Positions 15,075 to 23,781 of a stretch of DNA of 64,000 nucleotides are shown piece after piece. The stretch is from Lewinellaceae bacterium (lineage in GTDB: Bacteria > Bacteroidota > Bacteroidia > Chitinophagales > Saprospiraceae): positions 310,001 through 374,000 of the forward strand of contig JACJYD010000001.1 of NCBI GenBank assembly GCA_020636275.1, in the 5' to 3' direction. The notes beneath the pieces are model-generated. The model did not search any database. It was given only the letters and a program-made list of their open reading frames with translations, and had not been told where the DNA came from. The translations under genes were made by a program, and so were the position numbers. Each line of letters opens with the position of its first letter. Position 1 is the first letter of the stretch.

Positions 15075-16664
15075 TTACGGCATCCACCACACTTTCACCC
15101 GGGGCGAGTCCTCTCCCATTTTGGAAAGCTGTTCCGCCCATTTTTGGGGATTGTTCTCTACCTCGGAAGGTGGATACGAGAACCGGTAATACTCCGGCAT
15201 TGGCTTTTCGCGGGGTGTAGCGCCTGTACGCCGAAGGAGGGAGTAGGCCTCCCAGGGCTGCCGGAAAGCATCCAGCCAGCGCTGGGCATAGATCAGTTCC
15301 AGTTTGTTCTGGTTCGTGAAAATGCTGATCCGGGGGTGGTTGACGATCTGGAAAAATTCGCCCTCGGTCAGAACCGGCGGGGCATTTACCCAGATGGGGG
15401 TATTTACGAAAACGTCCTGCCAGAACTTCAGGGAGTTGACCACACCTTCGGTGTATTCAGCCTCGGCCTGATCCTGATCGGCTGCTACGCCGAGCCCGCG
15501 CAGGTAGATCTCTGCTTTGATAAAGTTGACCTCCGCGGCGGTCAAAATGATTTCCGGTACGTAGTCCTGGTCGCGGATGAGGTAGTAGTTGAATGGGGAA
15601 AAGAGGTTGGCGGCGCCCTTTAGATTGTAGTTGAAGTCGCGGTGGCTCTGATAGGGAATGCCGCCTTCGGCCGGCGTGCTCGCATCCGGGATCTGCGGAT
15701 AAGCGACCCACTCTCCGGCGTTGTTGGTCTCGAAGAAGATACGGGTCCTTGGGTCGAAGATGCCGCTGCCGTCCTTGCTGTCGATGGTGGAGAGCTGGTG
15801 CCAGATCGTCGATCCCATGCGCAATTTTTTGTGCTCGCGGAAGGACCAGTGGGTCGATTCCTTCACCCAGGCCAGTTTGCTGGGGTACAGACAGACATCC
15901 TCCCCGGCGGTAATGAGCGGCAGGTCATTTTCCAGGACATCCTGAATGACCGGTTCGGCAAATGCGGGGTCCTTTTCGACCATTCGCAAGGCATGTCGCA
16001 GGCGAAGGGCGTTGGCAAATTTTTTCCAGAGGAGCGGGTCGCCGTCAAACAGATTGTCGAAGTCGCCGAACTGTACATAAGGCTCCCCCTTTGTGGTGAC
16101 GGGATCGGGCAGGAGGTTGAGATGGTCGCTGGCCCATTTCAACTCGTCCAGCAAAAACTTGTAGATCGCCTCCTGGTCGTCGAATTTCGGCTCAATATAG
16201 TCCAGGCTCTCGAATCCTCTTCCCGCGTCAAAAAACGGGATATCCCCGAACAGGTCGGTCACGTGAAAGGTCTTGTAGGCCAGCAGGATCTTCACTTGTG
16301 CCCGCACGTTGTTCAACGCTTCAGGATCGCCCTCCCAGGCGTCGAAACGCCGCTCCAGCTCGCGGATATTGGCCAGGGCAAGGTAGTACTGCCGCCACAC
16401 TTCCTCCGTGCCGATGGTGATGTTTTGAAAGGTCGCCGCCGTAAGGGCAGCCTGCTCCGTGATCGCGTACAGGGTTTCGTTGTGCAGGTAAAACTGCTCG
16501 TTCCACCCTAACTGCAGCGACTCGATCACTGAGTTAAACAGTGGACCGATGTCGGTTTGGGTGGGGAAATAGGGATTCTGGTTGATCTTTTCGAAGTCCT
16601 TTTCGCAGGAGGAGGCGAGGAGGAGAATAGTAGTGAGCGCCAGGAGTTGGAGGATATTTCTCAT
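15075..16664 (-). CDS. SusD/RagB-type outer-membrane lipoprotein (SusD-like_2 group)
   Basis: 529 residues. The signal peptide ends in the lipobox LASSC (Cys20), followed directly by EKDFEKINQNPYFP, the start characteristic of the SusD-like_2 branch. The body is mostly helical (TPR-like), with VKILLAYKTFHVTDLFGDIPFFDAG near residue 115-140 and the C-terminal EAYSLLRRTGATP block where the family closes with a Trp/Arg-rich segment (QRWLDAFRQPWEAY). SusD-like proteins cap a SusC barrel and bind the ligand at the cell surface; the SusD-like_2 branch also serves peptide and glycoprotein-glycan systems. It lies 18 bases after the SusC stop. No glycosidase or peptidase adjoins the pair, so the substrate is unknown. 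Confidence 0.93.
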   Translation of the reverse strand: MRNILQLLALTTILLLASSCEKDFEKINQNPYFPTQTDIGPLFNSVIESLQLGWNEQFYLHNETLYAITEQAALTAATFQNITIGTEEVWRQYYLALANIRELERRFDAWEGDPEALNNVRAQVKILLAYKTFHVTDLFGDIPFFDAGRGFESLDYIEPKFDDQEAIYKFLLDELKWASDHLNLLPDPVTTKGEPYVQFGDFDNLFDGDPLLWKKFANALRLRHALRMVEKDPAFAEPVIQDVLENDLPLITAGEDVCLYPSKLAWVKESTHWSFREHKKLRMGSTIWHQLSTIDSKDGSGIFDPRTRIFFETNNAGEWVAYPQIPDASTPAEGGIPYQSHRDFNYNLKGAANLFSPFNYYLIRDQDYVPEIILTAAEVNFIKAEIYLRGLGVAADQDQAEAEYTEGVVNSLKFWQDVFVNTPIWVNAPPVLTEGEFFQIVNHPRISIFTNQNKLELIYAQRWLDAFRQPWEAYSLLRRTGATPREKPMPEYYRFSYPPSEVENNPQKWAEQLSKMGEDSPRVKVWWMP

Positions 16665-16682
16665 AATTTTTCAAACATATCA

Positions 16683-19600
16683 TCAGAAAGAAGCATTCAA
16701 ATTGATCCCGATCGACCGGGTACCCGGGTACGAAGCCCATTCCAGCCCCTGGGCATTGCCCGATCCGTTCGAGCCCTCGGGGTTGATCCGGTCGGGCAGG
16801 GAAGAGTAGAGGTAGAACAGGTCGCGCCCCACGATGGCCAGCGTCAGATCCTGGAAGATTCGGGTCCTGGCATTGAAGCCGGCCGGGAATTTATACGCCA
16901 GGCTTACATCCCGCAACTTCACCCAGGTGTTGTCGAGGATGCCGGGCGTGGTGAGGAAATGCCCCCAGCCGCCCTTATTGGGAATGTATTTGAAATAGTA
17001 GTGCACCACCTTGTCGTTGGGCGTGCCGTCGGCGTAAACCCCGTCGAGGATCACGCCTACGTTGCGCACGTTGCCGGCGGGATCGGTGTAGGGCAGTCCG
17101 CCGCCGTTGCGCTCCAGGAGGGTTTCAGGGCTCTGCCCGGTCTGGAGGCCGATGACGTAGGAGCCGGCGTAGATATCGCCGCCCCATTTCGTATCGACCA
17201 GGGTGCTGAGGGTAAAGCCCTTGAAGCCGAGACGCATCGTCCAGCCCGCCGTAAAGTCGGGCGTAGCATTTCCCAACGGCACCCGGCTGTCGGTGAAGAG
17301 GTAGTGCGTACCCTCGTCATTGACGATCGGCTTGCCGCTCACGGGGTCGTAGATGTAATCATAGCCGATAATGGTGCCGTACTGTTCGCCTTCCCGCACG
17401 GCGATGGCCGGACCATTGAGGCCCCAGATATCAGCCAATTCGAGGATCTTGGCGCCGTCGCCGAGGCTGAGCACGAAGTTGCGGTTGCGGTTGAAGTTGA
17501 GGCCGGTTTCGAGGAAGAATTTGGAGTTGTGCACCAGCGTGGCGGAAAGAATGGCTTCCACGCCTTTATTTTCCAGCTCCCCCGAATTAATGCGAATACT
17601 GGATGCACCAGAGGAATAGGGCACGGGCGCATCGAGGATCTGGTCGAAGGAACGGATGTAGTAATAGGTGAGGTCGAGGTTGAGGCTATTGCCGAACAGC
17701 CCCAATGATGCGCCGACCTCATAGGAATTGGCCTGCTGGGGTTTGAGCGCGATAGGCGGGATGGAAGAAGGAAGCACCGCCGTTTGGACGCCCCCGAAAC
17801 CGCCGGTTTGGTAAATGAAATTGAGCTGGTACGGATCGGTATCGGTCGCCGTTTGGGCGTATGCCCCGCGGATCTTCAAAAAGTTCAGCCATTTCAGGTG
17901 GAGGTCGAAGGCCTCGGTAGCGATGAAGCTCAGGGAAGCCGAGGGGTAGAAGTAGGAGTTGTTGTCGAGCGGAAGCGAGGAGGACCAGTCGTTCCGGCCG
18001 GAGATTTCGAGGAAGAGATAATCCGAATAGCTCAGGTTTAGAAAGCCATAGAGGGAATTGATCTTTTTTCCATAGCGGACTTCCCGCGGAATGGGCACGG
18101 TGAGTTGATCCCCATAGTTTGTGACGGTATACAGCCAGGGGTTGACCCATTCCCCGCTTCCAACCTTCACGCCGTATTGGTCGCGACTCCATTGGGAGCC
18201 ACCGAAGGATGCGCTCGCTCCGATATTTGAATGAAAGATGTTCTCCTTCGTGGCCGTGACCAGAAATTCATTGATGCGCACGATATCGCGCTGCAGTTCA
18301 TTGGAATAATACCCTTCTTTGATCCCAAGAATATCGATCGGTTTGTTCCTGGTTTCGAATTGGTTGAAGGTCAGGTCCGTACCCATGCGGCCGGTGATGT
18401 TGAGCCAATTGGTCACATCGTAGGTGAGGGCCAGTGCGCCGATTAGTTTGTTGCGGTCGAGAGTGGTGTTGTTATTATAAGTGTTCCACCAAAGGTGGGG
18501 TGGGCAGAACGTAAATGGGTATAGGCCGTCGTAGTCGTTTCGAGTGCCATCGGGAAGGATGTTGATTTCCTTTTCCAGGCCCTTGTAGCTTCTGGGCCAG
18601 CTGTAGAGGATCCCTTTTCCGAAGGAACTGATATTGTCGTCGCCCAGGGAGGGACTGTTCAGTCGGTGGTAATTGAGGTAGGTGACCGACAGGTCGGCAT
18701 GCACCCGGGGAGAGATGTCGAGCCGCGAACCGAGGTTGACGGTGGTCTGGTTGAAATTACTGTTCGGAATAATGGCGTTGTGGTCGGTACGCGTCAGCGA
18801 AACCCGCATGGTGCCCATTTGGGATCCCCCGGAAAAGGAGAGATTATGGGTCGTGGTATTTCCATTGGAGAAAAACAGTTTCAGGTTGTCGGGTTGGGGA
18901 TCGAAGGGGCGGATCTCGCCGTCCCACCACTTGATGAGTTGGCCTTCCATGCGGGGCCCCCAGGACACACCGGTCGAATAGAATCCGAACAGCTCGGTCG
19001 TAGGCCGGCCGAAGGGACCGTCGTCGGAATGGGTGCTGGCCGGGTAGATCGGGTTCCCTTCCAAATCGGTTTGAAAGGTGGGTTCCAGTAAGCTGATGGG
19101 GCCGCCTGCGCCGTATTCATTTTGCACATCGCGGTAGTAGTAAGGTTGGATAACCTTGTGGGAAAAGGAATAGTCGATCCCAATCCCTTTCCGTTTAGAT
19201 CCCCGCTTGGTGGTGATGAGGATAACGCCGTTGGAGCCACGCGAGCCGTATTTTGCCGAGGCCGTCGGTCCTTTCAGGATGTTGATATTCTCAATGTCGG
19301 CCGGATTGATGTTGTTGATCGCCGAACCCCAATCGACCCCGCGGCCGATGTCCTGCAGGCCGGGATCGTTTTCAATCGGCACCCCGTCAACGACGATCAA
19401 CGGCTGGTTGTTGCCTTTGATGTTGTTGTTCCCACGGATCGTGATGCGGGTCGTGCCGCCGTCCACCCCGTTGGGCGTGCTGATCTGCACGCCGGCCGAT
19501 TTCCCATGCAGGGAGTTGAGGATATCGGGTCCGTTGGAGCGTTCCAGTTCCTGCCCGTCGAAGCTCTCGGTCGAGTAGCCCAGCTCCCTTTTTTGACGCT

Positions 19601-19934
19601 TGATACCCAGCGCTGTGACCACCACTTCGTTGAGTTGCTGGGCATCCGATTCGAGGGTGACCTCCAGTTGCCGCTGCTTGCCCACGCGGATCTCCTGGGG
19701 TAAGTAGCCGATGTAGGAGAATACCAACACGACATTTTCAGCGGCCACTTCAAGTTTGAACCGCCCGTCGAAATCGGTGGTTGTGCCCACTGCCGGGTTG
19801 TTCTTATCGATGATATTGACACCGATGAGGGTTTCGCCATTGTCGCCGTAGACCGTGCCGGAGATGGGGATGGATTGGGCTTGGAGGGTGGAAAGAGCGA
19901 GGAGGAAGAAGAGGGTAAAGCGAAAGGGAGCCAT
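16683..19934 (-). CDS. SusC/RagA-family TonB-dependent transporter
   Basis: 1083 residues from ATG at 19934 (MAPFRFTLFFLLALSTLQAQ), a clean signal peptide; an in-frame start at 19985 adds 17 residues without a signal-like pattern. The order is a carboxypeptidase-regulatory-like domain (ISGTVYGDNGETLIGVN... near residues 22-100), the SusC hallmark ELNEVVVTALGIKRQKRELGY near 110, a plug with GVDGGTTRITIRGNNNIKGNNQPLIVVDGVP near 165-195, and a 22-strand barrel ending in an aromatic strand (GINLNASF). It takes up oligomers across the outer membrane with energy from TonB. It is followed by its SusD partner. The divergent hipB gene begins 178 bases upstream. Confidence 0.95.
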   Translation of the reverse strand: MAPFRFTLFFLLALSTLQAQSIPISGTVYGDNGETLIGVNIIDKNNPAVGTTTDFDGRFKLEVAAENVVLVFSYIGYLPQEIRVGKQRQLEVTLESDAQQLNEVVVTALGIKRQKRELGYSTESFDGQELERSNGPDILNSLHGKSAGVQISTPNGVDGGTTRITIRGNNNIKGNNQPLIVVDGVPIENDPGLQDIGRGVDWGSAINNINPADIENINILKGPTASAKYGSRGSNGVILITTKRGSKRKGIGIDYSFSHKVIQPYYYRDVQNEYGAGGPISLLEPTFQTDLEGNPIYPASTHSDDGPFGRPTTELFGFYSTGVSWGPRMEGQLIKWWDGEIRPFDPQPDNLKLFFSNGNTTTHNLSFSGGSQMGTMRVSLTRTDHNAIIPNSNFNQTTVNLGSRLDISPRVHADLSVTYLNYHRLNSPSLGDDNISSFGKGILYSWPRSYKGLEKEINILPDGTRNDYDGLYPFTFCPPHLWWNTYNNNTTLDRNKLIGALALTYDVTNWLNITGRMGTDLTFNQFETRNKPIDILGIKEGYYSNELQRDIVRINEFLVTATKENIFHSNIGASASFGGSQWSRDQYGVKVGSGEWVNPWLYTVTNYGDQLTVPIPREVRYGKKINSLYGFLNLSYSDYLFLEISGRNDWSSSLPLDNNSYFYPSASLSFIATEAFDLHLKWLNFLKIRGAYAQTATDTDPYQLNFIYQTGGFGGVQTAVLPSSIPPIALKPQQANSYEVGASLGLFGNSLNLDLTYYYIRSFDQILDAPVPYSSGASSIRINSGELENKGVEAILSATLVHNSKFFLETGLNFNRNRNFVLSLGDGAKILELADIWGLNGPAIAVREGEQYGTIIGYDYIYDPVSGKPIVNDEGTHYLFTDSRVPLGNATPDFTAGWTMRLGFKGFTLSTLVDTKWGGDIYAGSYVIGLQTGQSPETLLERNGGGLPYTDPAGNVRNVGVILDGVYADGTPNDKVVHYYFKYIPNKGGWGHFLTTPGILDNTWVKLRDVSLAYKFPAGFNARTRIFQDLTLAIVGRDLFYLYSSLPDRINPEGSNGSGNAQGLEWASYPGTRSIGINLNASF

Positions 19935-20111
19935 ATTGCCAGGGTTGCGATAGAGAATAAAAAAGTAAAGATAGGGGATTGCCAATTAATTTCGAGTCCG
20001 AGGGTTTTGTAAGTATCAATTACCAGAATCCGCTGCTTATATTCTTCAAGCCGGATCCAATGTTTACTATTTTAAACAAAATTTGCATATTTGTTCAATA
20101 TAATTGACATT
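19935..20111. promoter_or_regulatory. Divergent intergenic region between susC-like gene and hipB
   Basis: 177 bases, clearly A+T-richer than its flanks. It must carry the minus-strand promoter of the SusC/SusD pair and the plus-strand promoter of hipB. On the plus strand, TTTG-containing A/T-rich sequence at about 20060-20095 fits Bacteroidota promoter style, but I cannot fix a -7/-33 pair. The only clear site is the palindrome listed at 20095-20107. Confidence 0.5.
20095..20107. promoter_or_regulatory. Probable HipB operator
   Basis: TCAAT-ATA-ATTGA is a perfect 5+3+5 palindrome ending 4 bases before the hipB ATG at 20112. HipB-type antitoxins repress their own operons by binding palindromes at the promoter, so this is the best candidate operator. 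Binding is inferred from position and symmetry alone. Confidence 0.45.
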
Positions 20112-20435
20112 ATGGCTACAAGAAAAACCATATTGCGCCCCAAGGAAAAAAGGATCTTATCCACATTGGGTGAAAATATCAAGCTTGCAAGGCTTCGCCG
20201 GAGATTATCAGCAAAGCTGGTAGCAGAAAGAGCAAATATTAGCCGAAGCACTCTTTGGAGTATCGAGAACGGTAGCCCGAATGTAGCAATTGGAAAATAC
20301 ATTCAGATCTTATCGGTACTGGGCCTGGAGAAAGATGTGCTGGCAGTGGCCTCCGATGACACTTTGGGGAGGAAGCTCCAGGATGCCAAGCTCAAGACGC
20401 CAAAAAGAGCGCCGAAAAAGGAAATTGAAGAATGA
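20112..20435 (+). CDS. hipB: HipB-like antitoxin, Xre-family DNA-binding protein
   Basis: 107 residues from ATG at 20112; the in-frame TTG at 20091 lies in the operator region and is rejected. A helix-turn-helix of the lambda-repressor type spans about residues 18-72 (LGENIKLARLRRRLSAKLVAERANISRST LWSIENGSPNVAIGKYIQILSVLGL, broken here for length). The C-terminus is a basic tail (LKTPKRAPKKEIEE). In HipBA modules HipB neutralises the HipA kinase and represses the operon. Its stop overlaps the next start as ATGA, the usual hipBA coupling. The partner hipA is broken (20432-21465), so this antitoxin may be an orphan now acting mainly as a repressor. Confidence 0.88.
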   Translation: MATRKTILRPKEKRILSTLGENIKLARLRRRLSAKLVAERANISRSTLWSIENGSPNVAIGKYIQILSVLGLEKDVLAVASDDTLGRKLQDAKLKTPKRAPKKEIEE

Positions 20436-21465
20436 AAGAGATCATTGTATATGCCGATTGGCAGGATTTGCCATCCATCATCCGGATGGGTATTCTTTGG
20501 GCAGAACAGCTACAGGGTGAGGAGGTCTTTTCTTTTGAGTATGATAAACAATGGCTGCAAAGTCCGATTTCCTATTAGGTGTCAACGATGTATCCCGGCT
20601 AGGAGCCCTTCGGTTTAAACTAAATGAGGAAGGCCCCTTTCAGAGTGCGGATTCGACTTTTTCTACACCCCCCTTTTCAAGTATCCGGGAATTAGAGCAG
20701 GCGAGCTTGAAATTGGAGGATGACGATTTCTTCGAAAATGAACAGGCTGCTCAATGGCTTCAATTGTTGTTAGCCCCCGGTTCTTCACTGGGTGGAGCCA
20801 GACCCAAGGCAAGCGTCAAAGATCCTGAAGGTCATCTGTGGATCGCCAAATTTCCCAGCAAAAATGACGACAGAGATTCTGCTGCGTGGGAGTTTGTTGT
20901 CAACCAGTTGGCCAGAGAAGCGGGGGTAAACGCTGCACATTGTATAGCTAAAAGGTTTTCGCAAAAGCACCACACTTTTCTCGCCAAGCGGTTTGATCGC
21001 AATGAGCAGGGTGGCCGAATCCATTTTGCCTCTGCCATGACCCTGCTGGGATATAGGGATGGTTCCAGTTTCCGGGATGGCGTCAGTTATTTGGATCTGG
21101 TTGAAATAATCGAAGCTTATGGAGCAAGTCCGGAAGCAGACATACCGGAATTATGGAAAAGGATCGTCTTCTCAATTTGCGTTTCCAACACAGATGATCA
21201 CCTGCGCAATCACGGGTTCCTATTAACGAAAAAAGGCTGGCGTTTATCCCCTGCATATGACATCAATCCCAATGAACAAGGACTTGGTCTGAGCTTAAAT
21301 ATCGATGAAAATAGTAATGCATTGGACCTCGATCTGGCAAGGAGTGTAGCGGGATATTTTCGCATAGGTCCAAAAGACGCCGAAAGCCTTATTGACAACA
21401 CCCTTGAGATCGTTAAAACATGGAGGAATAAGGCCACTCGAATGGGTATTCCAAGAATGGAATAA
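20432..21465 (+). pseudogene. hipA: hipA-like kinase gene disrupted by internal deletion and frameshift
   Basis: ATG at 20432 opens a normal HipA start (MKEIIVYADWQDLP...FSFEYDKQWLQS) but stops at TAG 20576-20578 after 48 codons. The rest of HipA continues in another frame, open from 20551 to 21465 (304 residues from ATG 20551: MAAKSDFLLGVNDVSRLGALRF). HipA proteins of this type normally have about 60 residues between DKxWLQS and the SDFLLGV motif; these are missing, so a deletion that is not a multiple of three joined the two parts near 20560. The kinase core is otherwise complete: GGARPKAS (Gly-rich loop), WIAKFPS (ATP Lys), SNTDDHLRNHG (catalytic Asp) and SPAYDINP (metal Asp). A HipS/HipT split layout was considered, but 48 residues is too short for HipS. 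The 304-residue piece might still be translated. Confidence 0.8.
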
Positions 21466-21604
21466 GAAATGATGGAAGGGGCTTTTATGAATTAAATTTG
21501 AGAGGAAAATTTACCTGCAAAATGGGATTGTGGGCAGCGAAAATATTCTGACGATACATCTCCACAAGAAACCAGTATCTTCAAACTGCCAATCCCAATT
21601 CCCT

Positions 21605-22287
21605 ATGAAAAAAACACTACCCTTCTCCCTGCTCCTGGTCTTACTCTTTGGAGCCGCCCACAACCTCTCCGCTCAATGCAACCTCCCTTCCCCCCCCCCG
21701 GCACGGGCCCCCCAGGGTTGCCAGAATGCCCCGGTCTTTTGCTCAACAGCAGACCTCGACGGCTATTGTTCCACCACTGGCGTCACGGGGGCAGGTGTAT
21801 GCCCCGGCCCGTTTTGCGCTACCTGCGAAAACTCCCACTGGTTTTCGTTCTGCGCGGGTAGCACCGTTCTTTCCCTGCTCATCACGCCTTCCAATTGCAC
21901 CGGGGCCTCCAATAATTGCATATAACTGGACCGTGCAGGGAGGAAGGAGCCTTCACCCCTGTACAGATACGATCTTCCGACACCATTTCCCAAACGGTAG
22001 AAGTCATCGATGTGGGCAACAATGAGATCAAGGGATTGAAGACCTTCAGCCTCGCGCCCTCCATCAGTTCCGGCCAGTTTATGCTGACCATCGACCTGGA
22101 GCGCCCGGCCGACCTGGAGCTGAGCGTGGTGAATGCGCTGGGGCAGACGGTCCGTCAATTCAGCCGGCCGAAGAGCATGAATCTGAAGGAGACGATCGAT
22201 CTGTCCGGCATGGCGCCAGGGGGTTATCTTGTATGGTTGAAGATGGAGGGAGATAACGCCGTAAGAAAGATCGTGGTGATGAAGTAG
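21605..22287 (+). pseudogene. Scrambled T9SS-secreted protein gene (signal peptide and sorting tail in different frames)
   Basis: ATG at 21605 starts a signal peptide (MKKTLPFSLLLVLLFGAAHNLSAQ) and a Cys-rich segment (NAPVFCSTADLDGYCSTT, CATCENSHWFSFCAGST) typical of the start of very large Saprospiria surface proteins. It stops at about 21925 after 107 residues. A different frame, open to 22287, encodes the last ~90 residues of a T9SS protein (SISSGQFMLTIDLERP, LSVVNALGQTVRQFS, GGYLVWLKMEGDNAVRKIVVMK). Between them a third frame briefly gives protein-like sequence (AYNWTVQGG near 21930). This is best read as a large gene whose middle was deleted, leaving both ends. A run of ten C (21690-21699) lies in the first part; the frame is sensible on both sides of it. 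It lies directly after the broken hipA and converges on higA with 3 bases between. Confidence 0.75.
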
Positions 22288-22290
22288 CTC

Positions 22291-23388
22291 TCACCTGATC
22301 CACTTCACCACCTCTTCCCGAAACTGCCCTAAATACCGGAAATATTTCGGATCCTCATGGGCCAGTTTCCCCAACACCACGGCGGGGTGAATACCGTATT
22401 CGGCGGCACATTCTTCGACCTTGTCGATGGGCGTATAGCGGAGGAAGGGTTTAAAAAACGCCCAGATCTCCGGGTGTTTGAGCTTTTGAGCCGCCAGGGC
22501 ATTGGCTTCTTCTTCGACCTGGTTGCGCTCGCCGTCCTGGAGATTGTCGAGAATGAAAGGCGTATGCTCATCGAGATGAAGGAGGATATGGGCAATCTCG
22601 TGTGCTACGGTAAACCAGAAATGGTCGAGACGGTCGTAGCGGCCGGTGTAAACCACAACGGGATGGCCGTTAGAAAAGAAAGCGGCGCCGTCGAGATAGG
22701 TTTTTTCCAGATGAGGTAACAGCAGAAATTTCACTCCGGTTTGATGGAGTTCGCGCAAGAAGTCCGGGATATACTCCGGTTTGATCGTGTAGGTATACAA
22801 CCGGTTGTATAAGGACTCCAATTGCCCTTTTTGATAAGCCGGCGCCGTTATGGCCTCCGCCCTTTTTTGCGCCATCCGGTACCAGGTGAGGGCGTAGGAA
22901 GCATTGTATTGATTGTAGGCCGAAGAACGACGAGCGAGGCAGGGCAGGTATTCGCGGTCGAGGATGCCGAAGTCGAGATTTTTCCAATCCCAAAAAGCTT
23001 TCACAACTACGACCAGCTCTTCGGCGGATTTCGTCCGTGGCAACCACCCTTTTTTGACCATGTCGCGGATGGGCATGCGTTCGTAGATCTGGGACTTGAT
23101 ATCTGCGTGGATTTCTTTTTCGCTTTTTTCCGCTTGCGCCCAAAGCCGGTAAGCCGTATCGAGGTTCATCCAGTATTGAGGGGAAGTATTGAATACCTCA
23201 CCCAACACCCGGGCCATATCGAGACTCACCGGCTTTTTGTCGTTGAGCAACTCACTGATGTGTTTCTGTGAAAAACCGGTGATCTCGGCCAGTTCCTCCT
23301 GGGTCCAGTCGCGGAGTTCCATCTGTTCCCGGATGAAGTAACCGGGGCCGAATTTTTTGGCGGGTCGTATTTGAGAAGTAGCGATCAT
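22291..23388 (-). CDS. higA: HigA-type antitoxin fused to an ImmA/IrrE-like metallopeptidase domain
   Basis: 365 residues from ATG at 23388; the longer frame from 23457 runs into higB and is rejected. Residues about 10-80 are a HigA-type helix-turn-helix (GYFIREQMELRDWTQEELAEITGFSQKHISELLNDKKPVSLDMARVLGEVFN..., shown in parts). The C-terminal half holds an ImmA/IrrE-like zinc peptidase motif, FWFTVAHEIAHILLHL near residue 255, and a downstream EEEANALAAQKL Glu-containing helix, the usual metal ligands. Such fused antitoxins both bind DNA and may be cleaved or cleave in response to stress. It begins 2 bases after the higB stop, the toxin-first order of higBA. Confidence 0.88.
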   Translation of the reverse strand: MIATSQIRPAKKFGPGYFIREQMELRDWTQEELAEITGFSQKHISELLNDKKPVSLDMARVLGEVFNTSPQYWMNLDTAYRLWAQAEKSEKEIHADIKSQIYERMPIRDMVKKGWLPRTKSAEELVVVVKAFWDWKNLDFGILDREYLPCLARRSSAYNQYNASYALTWYRMAQKRAEAITAPAYQKGQLESLYNRLYTYTIKPEYIPDFLRELHQTGVKFLLLPHLEKTYLDGAAFFSNGHPVVVYTGRYDRLDHFWFTVAHEIAHILLHLDEHTPFILDNLQDGERNQVEEEANALAAQKLKHPEIWAFFKPFLRYTPIDKVEECAAEYGIHPAVVLGKLAHEDPKYFRYLGQFREEVVKWIR

Positions 23389-23390
23389 GG

Positions 23391-23699
23391 CTATTGGTAG
23401 TGATTCGAAATGGTGAGGAGAAAAAAGATGCCGACGGTATGCGCTTCGTTTTTCCATTCGATCCGCATCTCCAGGCGGTATTTCTGGTTTAGACGCATGG
23501 AGTAGCGGTCATCAAAACCTTTCAGCTTTTCAAAGTGCAGCCCTTTATCGGCGAGCAGGTCATGAATGGTTTCAGCGGCTTCGATCTTTTGAACGGTGGC
23601 AAAGAATTTATCGACTACCTGCTTTGGCAGCTTCAACTTTCTGGATCGACCGGTCCGGTATAGGTCTTCCAGGTCTTTGTTTTCGATATAAACCTCCAA
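23391..23699 (-). CDS. higB: HigB-like toxin (RelE-fold mRNA interferase)
   Basis: 102 residues, the normal HigB length. It has the RelE-superfamily pattern: MEVYIENKDLEDLYRTG, KLPKQVVDKFFATVQKIEAAETIHDLL, LHFEKLKGFDDRYSMRLNQKYRLEMRIEW and a closing hydrophobic strand VGIFFLLTISNHY. The basic and aromatic residues in the SMRLNQKYRLEMRIEW strand match the catalytic surface of HigB, which cuts mRNA on the ribosome. It is co-transcribed with higA 2 bases downstream and preceded by an inverted-repeat operator. The reading frame is intact, so the module is probably active. Confidence 0.88.
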   Translation of the reverse strand: MEVYIENKDLEDLYRTGRSRKLKLPKQVVDKFFATVQKIEAAETIHDLLADKGLHFEKLKGFDDRYSMRLNQKYRLEMRIEWKNEAHTVGIFFLLTISNHYQ

Positions 23700-23708
23700 A
23701 ATTCAAAA

Positions 23709-23751
23709 TTGTTTTGCAAAATATACCACTTTGGTTAAAATTGCAAAACAA
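23709..23751. promoter_or_regulatory. higBA operator
   Basis: An inverted repeat with perfect 11-base arms, TTGTTTTGCAA (23709-23719) and TTGCAAAACAA (23741-23751), lies directly upstream of higB. Each arm contains TTGCAA, and 23712-23721 is itself a palindrome (TTTTGCAAAA). The arm centres are 32 bases apart, about three helical turns, which suits two HigA dimers on one DNA face. Binding by HigA is inferred. Confidence 0.65.
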
Positions 23752-23781
23752 ATTCGCAAATTACTACCTCCCCCCCCGCCC

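Noticed and set aside
20432..21465. HipS/HipT-type three-gene toxin system
   Set aside because: The 48-codon upstream frame is too short for HipS and ends with out-of-frame reading of the same bases that encode the SDFLL motif in the other frame, which fits a deletion better.
21690..21699. Ten-C run as a phase-variation switch
   Set aside because: The frame is protein-like both before and after the run, and the gene is broken further downstream, so the run does not control expression in the visible sequence.
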